A stretch of DNA of 64,000 bases from DATJGF01 sp035495315 (GCA_035495315.1 DATJGF010000234.1:38834-102833), one strand, 5' to 3'. Numbered from the stretch's first letter, positions 1-8,896 are shown. Made by a program: numbers and translations. Notes: a model not told the origin generated them from the letters alone.

Positions 1-1438
1 GCTTGATCACTGGATTGGGAGCAGGGAGGCCCTCGAACAAAAAATGAAACGGGGTGGCAACCGGCACAGAAACTTCAATGGTCGTGTCCAGCGCCGGCAA
101 TTCTGATTCAATCGGCACCGCCATCGCGACGTGGGGCAGTGGAAACTCTTTCCATTGCCTTCGGTAACGCACATGCGCCACTGCACCGGGTTGCACTTGC
201 GGCAGTGAAAAGAAGCGCCTTCGGCCGGCCCGGTAATCAGCAGGCGCCTCTTCCCGGTTTTCGTCCATCGCTTCTGGATCGATCCGGATGAGCTTGCCGT
301 CGGGTCGAAGGAGTTCACAATCGAGGAACTCCAATTCTTCATCCGGCGGTGAATAGGAAACGTCAAAATCGCCAAACCGCTTGCCTTCGAGCGCGACGAT
401 TTGGATGTATTCATCGTGCTCGGCAGCAAACGCAGGATTGGCTCCTATGACGCAGCGGATTGCGCGGCGCAGGATCACTCCGTCGGCATCCGGATAATCC
501 TGTTCATTCACCTTCCTGACTTCTTTCCAACTCCCTGGCAGTTGGGTCGAAGCGTTTTGCGTCGGTGAATTGACTCTCGGCCCAGGTTCCTCCTTTTCAG
601 ATTGGGCCCGTGAATCCTGCCCGTCAGCCGCCACACCTTTTTCGGAAGTGCTCGCCACGCTGTCCTCACTCGACTTGCTGCTCAACGCCCGAGGCTTTGC
701 CTCCCCATCCCATAACGTCGGCTCTTCGGTGCGCGCCAAATTACGACTCGAATACCAATCGCCAATCCCTTTGCCCGCCTTTGTCGCCAGTTCCTCAACC
801 GTTATCTCTGGATTCGCCCGCACAACCTTCAGCAAAATCGGCATCCCTACCGGGTCGCTTGTGAATGCAGTCTCCAATTCCGACGACAACGCCACCGCTC
901 TAACCCCGGCAACTGCCCGCGCAAATGGGCCGCTGTTTCGAAACCAGAAAATCCATCGGCTCCCTGTTTGGGTTAACCGGCCGGCGAAGGCTCCAAAATC
1001 GGCCGGTGTTAATCGCGGTCCGCGCACGTGCAACACCGGTGTCGAGCCTTGCCGCCCGCCATGCCCGAGGGCGACCACCAATACCGGATTGGTTGTGCCG
1101 GCCATTGCCGCTACAACTTGCAGAAAGTTCGTGCGGTCAACTGACAGCGCTTTGCCCGCAATTCCCGAAGGCAACTCAATCGATTCGGGCTGTGCACACA
1201 GCACGAACAGCTTCACCGGATCGCGGCCTTTGAGTACCTCGAACCACCCTTGCAGCTGCTCGCGATACGCGTTTTCGCTTTCTATGTCCCCGGGTACGCC
1301 GGCAATCAGCACGACAGTCGAATGGCGAGGGAGGAATTCAGGTTCTATGGACCCAATCGCAGCATTCGTGGCCCATGCCAGCACCAAAGCGCAGAGGATC
1401 GACTTGAGCGCCAAACGTGATGGTGCAAACCCAGCCAT
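1..1438 (-). CDS. DUF3857 protein with N-terminal legumain-like domain (partial)
   Basis: The frame stays open from an ATG at 1438 to the left edge, so the C-terminus is missing. The first ~28 residues (MAGFAPSRLALKSILCALVL...) look like a signal peptide. Residues ~30-180 form an alpha/beta domain resembling the peptidase C13/caspase-like fold: VVLIAGVPGD opens it, and ALGHGG follows where such enzymes carry the catalytic His-Gly. The position where the cysteine is expected reads WIFWFRNSG, without Cys, so this half is probably a non-catalytic relative. A Ser/Glu-rich linker follows. Then comes a DUF3857-like region (VILRRAIRCVIG ... DFDVSYSPPDEELEF ... LRPDGKLIRID). In that family a transglutaminase-like domain often follows, but that part would lie outside the window. 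Probably exported; substrate unknown. The DUF3857 call is fairly good, the legumain-like call moderate. Confidence 0.75.
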   Translation of the reverse strand, partial: MAGFAPSRLALKSILCALVLAWATNAAIGSIEPEFLPRHSTVVLIAGVPGDIESENAYREQLQGWFEVLKGRDPVKLFVLCAQPESIELPSGIAGKALSVDRTNFLQVVAAMAGTTNPVLVVALGHGGRQGSTPVLHVRGPRLTPADFGAFAGRLTQTGSRWIFWFRNSGPFARAVAGVRAVALSSELETAFTSDPVGMPILLKVVRANPEITVEELATKAGKGIGDWYSSRNLARTEEPTLWDGEAKPRALSSKSSEDSVASTSEKGVAADGQDSRAQSEKEEPGPRVNSPTQNASTQLPGSWKEVRKVNEQDYPDADGVILRRAIRCVIGANPAFAAEHDEYIQIVALEGKRFGDFDVSYSPPDEELEFLDCELLRPDGKLIRIDPEAMDENREEAPADYRAGRRRFFSLPQVQPGAVAHVRYRRQWKEFPLPHVAMAVPIESELPALDTTIEVSVPVATPFHFLFEGLPAPNPVIK

Positions 1439-1551
1439 GCGAATTGCTAGTAATATCACCGCCGACTAAAACCGTGCGGACTGGCACGGATTCAGGCAAT
1501 CAGTAGATTCCCGCTTTTGTGCCGATTTGCAACCCGGGTAAAGCCGCAAAC

Positions 1552-1586
1552 ATTGTCGGGTCTAACCGCAATGTCGGGTTCAACCG
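1552..1586. promoter_or_regulatory. 17-bp imperfect direct repeat in a divergent promoter region
   Basis: Two copies of A-T/A-TGTCGGGTYYAACCG start 18 bp apart (1552-1568 and 1570-1586) in the 248-bp gap between the leftward DUF3857 gene and the rightward PRC-barrel gene. Spacing and location would suit an operator bound by a dimeric regulator, but no regulator gene is adjacent and no promoter boxes were assigned. Low confidence. Confidence 0.25.
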
Positions 1587-1686
1587 GATGGCAGGACACT
1601 CAGTGCAGGGAAAATGCTTCCGAGAGCGGCAAAACACCCTACTGGCACACTCGCAGTCCCGCCGGATAGTTCAATCCGGGTAGATT

Positions 1687-2565
1687 ATGACGACGCAGTG
1701 GCAGGTTCCGGTAAATGCAGTACTTGTCGCTATCTGTTTGGCAGGGTTCGGCACCTTCTCCTGCTCACGCTCTGATTATCCTGGCGGCGCACCAGCCGGC
1801 ACATTTGAGGCTCTGCTCGAAGATCATCTCGCAAGTCAAATTTCAGGCAGCAAAGTCGAAAACATCGATGGACAGGATTTGGCTACTCTGCGGGACCTTC
1901 TGATAAATCCGCAGAATGGCCGAATCGCCTATGCCGTTTTCGCCAGCGGCGGTTTTCTCGGACTAGGCAAACGCCTCAAAGCCGTTCCTGCTCCCGTGCT
2001 CTTTTCCGGAACCGCCAAAAAGCGCGTCGTCGCGCTCGATGTCAGTGCCGGTTCCTGGGAAAACGCCCCTCGTTTGAAACGTCCCGCCAAGGTGGCGTTG
2101 ACCAATCCAGCCATTGCGGCATCCATCAACCGTTATTACGCCATCGCGGAGGAAACCAACCACGCCTTAATCGTCGATAATGGTCCGATAACAGTGCCGA
2201 CGCCTACTGGGCGCCTGAATACTCAATTAGCTCAATCTGCCGGGGGTGCCGAGTTCAAGTCGGCTCGCGACTTCCTGGGGCAGCCAATCCGCAATCACCA
2301 AAAGCAGGCCGTAGGCAAAATCGACGACCTCCTCCTCGATGTCTCAGGACGCAGGCCAGGTTACGCAATCATCTCAGTAGATATACCTAACAAAGATGAA
2401 ACCTTCGCCGTACCTTTGCAGTTGCTTCAGGCCACAGATCATCGCGGACTCACCTTGGACGCTAACCCCAAAATCTTCGACCAGGCCGCTGACTTTGACG
2501 TTGCCGCCTGGCGCAATAACCGACTCTCACCAGGAACCATCTTTCGCTTCGGAAAACGACCCTGA
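1687..2565 (+). CDS. Exported protein with two PRC-barrel-like domains
   Basis: 292 residues. The N-terminus has a hydrophobic stretch (VNAVLVAICLAGFGTFSC) that could be a signal peptide or a weak lipoprotein signal; the residues before Cys (TFS) fit a lipobox poorly. Two related segments follow, at ~45-125 and ~190-275. Each carries a PRC-barrel-like pattern of an isoleucine/valine-rich strand pair and GRIAYAVF or RRPGYAIISVD. PRC-barrels are small beta-barrel domains that bind RNA, proteins or quinone-type partners; photosynthetic reaction centre H subunit and RimM carry them. The paired, exported arrangement suggests a stress or envelope protein, but no partner is visible. The ATG at 1687 is the only start that preserves the hydrophobic leader. 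Confidence 0.7.
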   Translation: MTTQWQVPVNAVLVAICLAGFGTFSCSRSDYPGGAPAGTFEALLEDHLASQISGSKVENIDGQDLATLRDLLINPQNGRIAYAVFASGGFLGLGKRLKAVPAPVLFSGTAKKRVVALDVSAGSWENAPRLKRPAKVALTNPAIAASINRYYAIAEETNHALIVDNGPITVPTPTGRLNTQLAQSAGGAEFKSARDFLGQPIRNHQKQAVGKIDDLLLDVSGRRPGYAIISVDIPNKDETFAVPLQLLQATDHRGLTLDANPKIFDQAADFDVAAWRNNRLSPGTIFRFGKRP

Positions 2566-2604
2566 CTTGCTTGAAGACCAAACGTCGGCTCGCCGTTGAG
2601 CCTG

Positions 2605-3114
2605 TTATAAATCTTTCACCATATTCAAATACCCGCCGTCACCTGTGGCGAACTGGTGAAACCCGAAGTTTTTGTATAAGTGGATCGCGACATGGTTCTG
2701 CGGATGGACGCCAAGCGAAACGCGCGGAAATCGAGTGGTCGCGGCGGCAAGATACGTCTTAAACAGGCTGGCTCCAATGCCTTGATTTTGAAAAGGCGGG
2801 AAGACTGCAATCCCTAGTTGCGGAGTTTGCACATCATAGAAAGCCCCTCCCTGCATTGGCGGAACCAATAATCGGCTTAGAATACCCCCGGCTATCGAAC
2901 CATCGGGCGCGACTGCCAAAAAACCCAGATCTTCACTCTTGCTTCTCCAGTTCTCAACATAGAGCGCGATATGCGGATTGGCTAAAACCGATCTCGGGCG
3001 TCGCGGACCGGTCGGAGGATCCCACAGCGCCTCGTAGAGAATTTCCCATAGGATTGCCTGGTCAGATGGCTCAATCGCACGGATCGAATGGGATGCCGGC
3101 TTAGTCGCTGTCAT
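2605..3114 (-). CDS. GNAT family N-acetyltransferase
   Basis: 169 residues, the usual length for a single GNAT domain. Motif A, which binds the acetyl-CoA pyrophosphate, is seen as LGIAVFPPFQNQGIGASLF around residues 93-112, with the Q/R-x-x-G-x-G/A core as QNQGIG. Motif B follows as VSLGVHPQNHVAIHLYKNFGF around 128-150, the pattern typical of RimI-like enzymes. The substrate cannot be read from sequence. The gene converges on the PRC-barrel gene (39 bp apart) and lies 39 bp beyond the 3' end of the neighbouring histidine kinase gene, also on the minus strand, so the two could be cotranscribed. Confidence 0.9.
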   Translation of the reverse strand: MTATKPASHSIRAIEPSDQAILWEILYEALWDPPTGPRRPRSVLANPHIALYVENWRSKSEDLGFLAVAPDGSIAGGILSRLLVPPMQGGAFYDVQTPQLGIAVFPPFQNQGIGASLFKTYLAAATTRFPRVSLGVHPQNHVAIHLYKNFGFHQFATGDGGYLNMVKDL

Positions 3115-3153
3115 CTCTTGGCTGAAAACTCGGGTTGAGTAAATTGCTTGCGC

Positions 3154-5247
3154 TTATAACCCTTCACTCGCGCTCCTAAGTTCCAGCCAAAAACGGCTCC
3201 CCTTGCCCGGTTCCGACTCCACGCCGACCTGGCCAGCCATGCGTTCCGTCACTTTACGCACGATCGCCAATCCAGTTCCAGTGCCTTCATAACCGGCGTG
3301 CGCCCTTTGAAACATGTCAAAAATGCGCCCCTGCGATTCCCTGGTTATGCCAATGCCGTTGTCTTCAATCCAGATCCGGACAAGCGCGCCATTCGACGAG
3401 CCGCTCGGTGTTTGTTTCCCACCCTGAGGCATTCCATTGCGGTCCTCTGTCCGGATTGTTACCTTAGGTTGCGTACCCGACGCGACGAACTTCACGGCGT
3501 TCCCCAAGAGGTTCGAGAAACATTGCGTCAGTCCCGCCTTGTTCCCCAATACGACGGGGAGACTGCCTTCAATATGCACTTGCGCCGTCGGTGGCTGCAG
3601 ATTCGGGTAGGTGCTAATGATGCCCGAGACGAGTTCATAAAGGTTTACCGGTTCAAGCGGCAGGTCCTGCAATACCGCCCGATTGTAATTCAAGGCGTCC
3701 AACACAAGCCCATCCATTCGGCCCGACGCCGCGCGGATCCGTTGCAGATAATCGAGCACTGCCGGCGGCGTTTGTTCGCCAAGTGTTTGCTCCGCAAGCC
3801 CAGCAAAGCTCTGCATTGCCCGCAACGGCGCCCGCAAGTCGTGAACCAGCGCATACGAGAAATGTTCCAACTCGGCAATCATCTCGCGCAGTTTAGCCGT
3901 TCTTTCGTCCACCCGGTGCTCCAGGTCCGCATTAGCCCGCTCCAACTCGTCGCGCATGCGCTTCAGGGCCTGCTCTGTCTTTCGCCGCGCGGTGATGTCC
4001 TCGACGACACTCGCGGTGCGCGCGACTTGGCCGTTTCCGTCGCGGATTATGCCGACCGTGACATGCACCCAGATCACTTCTCCGGTTTTGCGCACGTATC
4101 GTTTCTCGACATCGTAGTTTAGGGTTCGACCCGCAAGAAATTCCGCCATGCGGGTCCGGTCACTCTCTTTCTCATCCGGATGATCCAAATCCGAAGGATG
4201 CATCCCCCTCAACTCCCCACGCCCGTAGCCGGTAATCTGACAAAAAGCATCGTTCACCTGCACGATTCGTCCCGCCGCATCCAACTGCACTGCTCCGACC
4301 GCCGCGTTATCGAAAAAAGCGCGAAAGCGCACCTCGCTCTCTTTGAGGATTGCCTCGGCCTTTTTTTGCTCCGAAAGCAGGGCCGCCAACACCAGCGCAG
4401 TCAAGGTGCTAGTCCCCATGAATGCCTGTGCGAAGAGCAATGAGGCATTCAGCGCCGACCCTACGAAAGGTCCGAACCGATGCACCGTGCCCCACAGCGC
4501 AATCGCAGACATGATCAAGGCGGCCGTGATCGCGCCCCGCCTGCCAAAACGGAAAGCCGCCCACAGCAGCGGCGGCAGCGCTAGGAAACCTAAAGGCTCA
4601 TGTTCGGCGCTGGAAGCCGTCTTGCCCAGGAACAACAGCGAGCCGGTCACGATAACCGTCAGCAGCATGAGCGCCGCCTCAATGATTTGTTTTGAGGTCA
4701 GGCGTGGCAGACCCTGCGTTTTCCAGATCAGCACCAGCGGCGCGATAATGACATTGCTGACCATGTCTCCGAGCCACCACGTCAGCCAAATCGAACCATA
4801 CTGGTTCCAACTCGCCAGGCCGCCCAGACACAGGCTGGTCACACCAAAGGTCGCGCTCGGAGTCGTGCTGACAATAGCCGCCAACCCAGTGAATTTGAAT
4901 GTGTCCTGGGCCTTGGAAAACGCATTCGCCCCGCCGGCAAACCTCCATACCAACCACGCGCCCAGCACCGCTTCCAGAGTATTGCCGGTCGCAATGCCGA
5001 AACTGGTCGCAAAGGAACCTTGCGTGGTGATGTTGACCAGGAACGCCCCAAAAAACACCGCGGGCCATGTGTCCGAACCCCAGAGCAGGAGCGAGGCAAG
5101 CGCAATGCCTGTCGGGGGCCACACCGCTGAGGCGCTTGCGTTGAGCGCCGCCAGCGAAAGGCCAAATTTTCCCGCCAAATAATAAACTGCCGTCAGGATG
5201 CTGATCCTGAAAAACCACTTCGAGCTTAGTTCGCGCTTTGCGCCCAT
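3154..5247 (-). CDS. MASE1-PAS sensor histidine kinase
   Basis: About 697 residues from the ATG at 5247, chosen because the MASE1 membrane region begins right after it; an in-frame ATG at 5310 would add 21 unlikely residues. Order: MASE1 with about eight hydrophobic segments (~10-290), a PAS domain with PAC tail (~315-435, FRAFFDNAAVGAVQL ... NDAFCQITGYGRGEL), a coiled linker, a HisKA box with the phospho-accepting His in ALVHDLRAPLRAM, and a HATPase_c domain with N box (LLGNAVKF), G1 (EDNGIGI) and G2 (GTGTGLAI). The enzyme should autophosphorylate in response to an unknown signal sensed by MASE1 and/or PAS. No response regulator is adjacent, so it is an orphan kinase. Confidence 0.93.
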   Translation of the reverse strand: MGAKRELSSKWFFRISILTAVYYLAGKFGLSLAALNASASAVWPPTGIALASLLLWGSDTWPAVFFGAFLVNITTQGSFATSFGIATGNTLEAVLGAWLVWRFAGGANAFSKAQDTFKFTGLAAIVSTTPSATFGVTSLCLGGLASWNQYGSIWLTWWLGDMVSNVIIAPLVLIWKTQGLPRLTSKQIIEAALMLLTVIVTGSLLFLGKTASSAEHEPLGFLALPPLLWAAFRFGRRGAITAALIMSAIALWGTVHRFGPFVGSALNASLLFAQAFMGTSTLTALVLAALLSEQKKAEAILKESEVRFRAFFDNAAVGAVQLDAAGRIVQVNDAFCQITGYGRGELRGMHPSDLDHPDEKESDRTRMAEFLAGRTLNYDVEKRYVRKTGEVIWVHVTVGIIRDGNGQVARTASVVEDITARRKTEQALKRMRDELERANADLEHRVDERTAKLREMIAELEHFSYALVHDLRAPLRAMQSFAGLAEQTLGEQTPPAVLDYLQRIRAASGRMDGLVLDALNYNRAVLQDLPLEPVNLYELVSGIISTYPNLQPPTAQVHIEGSLPVVLGNKAGLTQCFSNLLGNAVKFVASGTQPKVTIRTEDRNGMPQGGKQTPSGSSNGALVRIWIEDNGIGITRESQGRIFDMFQRAHAGYEGTGTGLAIVRKVTERMAGQVGVESEPGKGSRFWLELRSASEGL

Positions 5248-5383
5248 AGAGTGGCAATTAAGCAGTCCGATTGTGCCGTGGAAATCTCGCCTAATTCCTA
5301 ACGTAGGCAAGGAACAAACTAGTGCAGAAAGTCACGTTTTAGTATTGAATTTTCCAGGTCGTTCGTGCAATCATTTCCTGCAG

Positions 5384-5677
5384 GTGAGAAGGCTGGTCAG
5401 AAGCAGGTCAACGGGATTGTATCTTCGAGCAGACGGCACTTGGACGAAAGATGCCGCTCAGGCTGAAGCTTTTTCTGGTTTTCAAAACGCCATTTCCGCC
5501 CAGCAGCACCATCAGTTGCAGGATTGCGACCTCGTCCTGCAAATGGGGCCCGAACCGTCAGCCCAATATGACATTGTCCTGCCGCTCTCGCCGCCCAAAC
5601 CATACACCAAGAGCAAAGGCTCTAATCAATTCTCGGAATCCACTGACACCAACGAAGGGCTCCAAGCGTCAGCTTAG
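5384..5677 (+). CDS. Small conserved-looking hypothetical protein (GTG start)
   Basis: A 97-residue reading frame starting at an in-frame GTG at 5384; an ATG far upstream at 5198 would overlap the kinase gene antisense and add implausible sequence. The core reads like a small globular protein: GLYLRADGTWT, then an acidic/alanine helix (KDAAQAEAF), then DCDLVLQM and YDIVLPLS. This resembles short verrucomicrobial proteins in which a displayed-value strand is followed by a helix and a closing beta strand, but no named family can be assigned. The last 30 residues are low complexity. It has no clear ribosome-binding site. Existence of the gene is plausible rather than certain. Confidence 0.45.
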   Translation: MRRLVRSRSTGLYLRADGTWTKDAAQAEAFSGFQNAISAQQHHQLQDCDLVLQMGPEPSAQYDIVLPLSPPKPYTKSKGSNQFSESTDTNEGLQASA

Positions 5678-5757
5678 CTTTTCAAGAATCTTGCCCGCAG
5701 AATGCTGTAGCCAATCTCTGGCAACCCCTCTCATAATCCCGACACAGGCTTCCTTTG

Positions 5758-5834
5758 GTAGGGCACGGCTCGCCGAGCCGTCAGCTTTCCTACACAAAAA
5801 CGGAGTCGGCCCGCTCGGCGAGCCGGCCCTGCCT
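5758..5834. repeat. Compound palindromic repeat (CTCGCCGAG type)
   Basis: Two half-elements face each other: GGTAGGG...GGCTCGCCGAGCC at the left and GCTCGGCGAGC...GGCCCTGCC at the right. Each half has its own CTCGCCGAG or CTCGGCGAG palindromic core, and the two ends are mutually inverted. A second copy with the same plan lies at 33371-33438. This is REP/BIME-like architecture. The rest of the 5678-6204 gap contains no supportable gene. Confidence 0.75.
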
Positions 5835-6204
5835 TTATAAGATGGATTGTTGGATCTTCCAGCATACTCAAGAAGACGACTTCGTGGGCAGTTCTTATTA
5901 CCGCTTAGGTTCAGTTGATGGTCCACCGGGGCAGGCGCCTCACCTTGCCTTTTTGCAGATGCTAATGATTGGGGCTTACCGCGGCAGGCGTTTGCCCGAA
6001 TAGCTTCTTTCTTCTGGAGAAGTCACCGTCTAAAGAGACCACGCGACAAGACCACTTACTGCTGAACGATGTTGCAGAATCATGATAAACGCTCTCGAAC
6101 AAGCTTGGAAACCGTTAGATATGTTATGCGATACTGTTATGCGGTCCAGAGGAAGGTGACCCCAAATCGCGATTTTAGCCTGATTTTACGAGTTAAATTG
6201 GTGT

Positions 6205-6297
6205 TGGCGGAGAGAGGGGGATTCGAACCCCCGATACGGCTTTTGACCGTATAACGGTTTAGCAAACCGCCGCCTTCAGCCACTCGGCCATCTCTCC
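6205..6297 (-). tRNA. tRNA-Ser (anticodon GCT), CCA encoded
   Basis: Reverse complement begins GGAGAGATGGCCGAGTGG and ends with TCTCTCC-G-CCA, giving a 7-bp acceptor stem (GGAGAGA/TCTCTCC). The anticodon arm is GCGGT-TTGCTAA-ACCGT with anticodon GCT, which reads AGC/AGU serine codons. A long variable arm (TACGGTC...GCCGTAT) follows, as required for a class II serine tRNA, then a T arm GGGGG-TTCGAAT-CCCCC. The 3' CCA is encoded at 6205-6207. Confidence 0.97.
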
Positions 6298-6469
6298 ACC
6301 CAAGAACGGCGCCTGAATGCGGAATCTATTGCACGCATCGCATCTGAGTCAAGCCGGGGAAATAGGCGAGAACGCAAACCTCTAAAGGCACATGCCTGTA
6401 AAGTCCACATGCAGCGGGAAGCACGCTGTTTCTTAGTCCATCAACCGCATACGAATGCCGATTAGCGGC

Positions 6470-6940
6470 TCACCGTTGCTCTGGGGCATATGCCGAAGTC
6501 TCTGCGCGTGGGCTGGCGAGGGGGTCAACCGCCTCAATTAAACGGTTCAGTGCCAGCCCAGGCTCGGTAAATACAGAAAGGTGGAGGCCCGAATTGCGGC
6601 AAACGTTTTCCAGAAATTGCAAATCCTCGGTCATGCGGGAAAACACCAGCGAGATCGCATGCTGCGAGTTTATCCCATTGCTAAATAACAACCTGGGACA
6701 ATAATAAATCTCCACCGGGTCCAACTTGAGCAGCGACTTCTGGTGATCGGCGAGAATCCGCCAGCTTTGATGTTGTTCGGCGAAAGCAACTGTCGAGGCG
6801 ACCATCGCGGAGAGCCAAGTCTTCTCAATCGGCCCAGTCGTTTCGAGCAGCACAACATTGTGGTCAGCCCGATAAGCGAGCTGCCAGGTCAACAGACCAG
6901 ACGCGCCCTGAAAACCCTTGCCGTTTTGGGTTGATATCAT
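6470..6940 (-). CDS. Conserved STAS/SpoIIAA-like small protein
   Basis: 156 residues from the ATG at 6940. A longer frame to 7237 exists, but its extra N-terminal part overlaps the opposite hydrolase gene and is not protein-like. The fold pattern is beta-alpha alternation: LAYRADHNVVLLETTGPI, then AMVASTVAFAEQH, then SWRILADHQKSLLKLDP, then HAISLVFSRMTEDLQFLENV, then LHLSVFTEPGLALNRLIEA. This resembles the SpoIIAA/STAS-like proteins that measure a domain against a neighbouring partner, but similarity is weak and no active-site serine motif is evident. It is transcribed divergently from the UPF0173 hydrolase, with a ~290-bp gap between the starts. Confidence 0.6.
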   Translation of the reverse strand: MISTQNGKGFQGASGLLTWQLAYRADHNVVLLETTGPIEKTWLSAMVASTVAFAEQHQSWRILADHQKSLLKLDPVEIYYCPRLLFSNGINSQHAISLVFSRMTEDLQFLENVCRNSGLHLSVFTEPGLALNRLIEAVDPLASPRAETSAYAPEQR

Positions 6941-7226
6941 TCGGTTTTCCGTTTTCGAGTGATCGATGTCACTCACGATCAGGTATATACGTTCGTCGGG
7001 GCCCGCGTCTATCCGTAGTGATCTCGATTCTGGCCTCAGTATTTTGACGGGATTCCGTCGGCTTGTCCTAGTACCCAGCGAAATCTCCATGCACATGTCG
7101 GAAGAAATTCGGCCTAGGCGGACTACGCTCCTCAGCGCGGCGGGTTTTCTGGTATTGCAGAGGCTTCTATTTTGCGTTATTTGCAGTCCAAGGCGTTCAG
7201 GACGGCTGAAAATAGAAGAGGGGCGT

Positions 7227-7907
7227 ATGAAGGTCACCTATTATGGACATGCATGCTTCGCGGCAGAGGTAAGCAATCGAACACTGCTTTTTGACCCATT
7301 CATTTCCGGCAATGAGCTTGCTAGAGCCGTCGATCCAAAGAAGGTCCCTGCCGATTTCATACTCATATCACACGGCCATGCCGATCACCTTGCCGATGCC
7401 GGCGATATTGCCAAACGAACCGGCGCGATCATCATCTCTAACTACGAGATTACTCAGTGGTTTGGAAGAATGGGTCTGCAAAAAACTCATCCACTGAATC
7501 ACGGCGGTGGATATCGCTTTAACTTCGGCCGCGCCAAGTTCGTCAATGCGATCCACTCCAGCAGTCTGCCCGACGGGGTCTATGGTGGTAACCCAGGCGG
7601 ATTCATCATCGAAAGCGCCGACGGCAACTTTTATTACTCGGGCGACACCGCGCTAACCATGGATATGAAATTGATCGGCGAATCGATCGATCTGAAGTTC
7701 GCCGCGTTGTGCATTGGCGACAACTTCACCATGGGAATCGAGGATGCAATTAGGGCGGCCGATTTTGTCCGCTGCCGTGAAGTGCTTGGTCTCCATTACA
7801 ACACATTTCCCCCGATCCACATCGACGAACAAGCGGCCATGGAGCAATTTAAAGCCGCGCACAAAAATCTCCACCTGCTGCTGCCGGGAGAGAGTCACAA
7901 CTTTTGA
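7227..7907 (+). CDS. UPF0173 metal-dependent hydrolase (metallo-beta-lactamase fold)
   Basis: 226 residues from the ATG at 7227, preceded by AGAAGAGGGG as ribosome-binding site; the family normally begins MKVTYYGHAC, exactly as here, so in-frame upstream ATGs are rejected. The metal site is His49-x-His51-x-Asp53-His54 in ISHGHADHLAD, with further ligands in AIHSSS, in YSGDTAL (~147) and in LGLHYNTFPP. The length and the motif order match UPF0173 proteins, which are cytoplasmic zinc-dependent hydrolases of unknown natural substrate. The next gene, a stand-alone ACT domain, begins 37 bp downstream on the same strand. Confidence 0.93.
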   Translation: MKVTYYGHACFAAEVSNRTLLFDPFISGNELARAVDPKKVPADFILISHGHADHLADAGDIAKRTGAIIISNYEITQWFGRMGLQKTHPLNHGGGYRFNFGRAKFVNAIHSSSLPDGVYGGNPGGFIIESADGNFYYSGDTALTMDMKLIGESIDLKFAALCIGDNFTMGIEDAIRAADFVRCREVLGLHYNTFPPIHIDEQAAMEQFKAAHKNLHLLLPGESHNF

Positions 7908-7944
7908 GGCTGCAGTCTCCCCCTCGTTCTCGTCCTCGGAAATT

Positions 7945-8214
7945 ATGAATCAAGAACGACGACGAAGACAAACTGACCCCAAGCCAGCATTGACACTCCA
8001 TCCCGTTCGGATGATTACTTTTCATGGTGGTCGTCGATTCGCCAGTCTTATTGCCGAGGAAGGCGCCAGCATCATCGACATCACTCACGACCGTGCCTTC
8101 GCCGAAGACGACATCACAACAGTCGCCGTACATTGTGTGGTGGAAACGCGCGACGCCGAACACATCGCCACGCTGAAAAACCGGCTTACACAGGAGGGCT
8201 TTGCCCCAATGTGA
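7945..8214 (+). CDS. Stand-alone ACT-like domain protein
   Basis: 89 residues from the ATG at 7945. Residues ~22-88 (MITFHGG...ASIIDITHDRAF...VAVHCVVETRDAEHIATLKNRL) match the C-terminal ACT-like regulatory domain of threonine dehydratases, where a small-molecule ligand controls the catalytic part. No catalytic domain is present upstream, so this is either a free-standing regulatory subunit or the remnant of a truncated ilvA/tdcB-type gene. The first residues, MNQERRRRQ, are encoded by a GAACGACGACGAAG run that resembles the GAGGACGAGAACGA repeats found at 55.6 and 60.9 kb, so the present start codon may have been supplied by a repeat insertion. Confidence 0.65.
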   Translation: MNQERRRRQTDPKPALTLHPVRMITFHGGRRFASLIAEEGASIIDITHDRAFAEDDITTVAVHCVVETRDAEHIATLKNRLTQEGFAPM

Positions 8215-8327
8215 ACATCGGAAGGCCGAGTTCTACGCCTCCGCAAGGCCCCGTCGCGGCAAGCTGAGTTCTACACGTCCCTGAATCACGGCTCGTGGCC
8301 TCGCGGACTGGGCCGTCGCGGCGTAGT

Positions 8328-8855
8328 CTAGCTTTCTGTTTCGGAAGAGATCTTCTCGGCCAGCAGCCTCTCGATATGCCGGTCCAAGTCCGACAGACTC
8401 CCCGCACACGTCGCGCCTTGCACGCGCTGCACCATTTCCGTGCTCCAGCGCTCCTCTTCGACCTGTTCGTTGATGAACCAGTGCATGAACACCTGGGCAG
8501 GATAATCCTTTGCTACCAGCGCTGCCTCGTAGACCGCATGAATGCCCTGTGTATTGCTTTGTTCCATCGTTTGCGCGTGCTGAGCCGCTTTCAGCAGCGA
8601 ATCAAAACTGTGTTTCGGCCCCGCAATCGCAGCTGTCTCGGGCAGAAGCCCTCGATCGATCAAGTGCGACGCAATCTTCCGGGCGTGGCTTTGCTCTTCA
8701 GTCGCTTGCTTTTCGAAATAGCTGGCAAAGCCCTTCAGATTCTGTTCCTCGCACCAGAGTGAGAGAGCAAGGTAGCTGTGAGCCGCGCCGAGTTCCTGGT
8801 TGTACTGCCGGTTGAGTTCCGTCACTACCGCCGTAGCAATTCGTGATTTGGGCAT
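8328..8855 (-). CDS. ftnA: Ferritin-like iron storage protein
   Basis: 175 residues, the normal length of a bacterial non-haem ferritin subunit (four-helix bundle that oligomerises into an iron-storing shell). Ferroxidase residues are visible at positions expected from E. coli FtnA: Glu21 in YNQELGAAHSYL, Glu54 and His57 in ATEEQSHARK, a central glutamate in VYEAALVAKDYPA and the C-terminal helix site in INEQVEEERW. No haem-binding methionine signature of bacterioferritin was noticed. Gene stands alone, with hairpin repeats (8897-8941) upstream of its start. The family call is firm, the gene symbol less so. Confidence 0.9.
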   Translation of the reverse strand: MPKSRIATAVVTELNRQYNQELGAAHSYLALSLWCEEQNLKGFASYFEKQATEEQSHARKIASHLIDRGLLPETAAIAGPKHSFDSLLKAAQHAQTMEQSNTQGIHAVYEAALVAKDYPAQVFMHWFINEQVEEERWSTEMVQRVQGATCAGSLSDLDRHIERLLAEKISSETES

Positions 8856-8896
8856 GCGCCCTTATAGCCAATCTAATTTGACGTGGCAACCCTATA

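Noticed and set aside
570..1469. A 299-residue plus-strand frame
   Set aside because: It is antisense to the DUF3857 gene, which has a signal peptide, family motifs and continues to the window edge. The plus frame gives low-complexity Ser/Thr/Ala protein without motifs.
5755..6254. Two short frames between the small hypothetical gene and tRNA-Ser
   Set aside because: They run through the palindromic repeat and across the tRNA and show no protein-like pattern.
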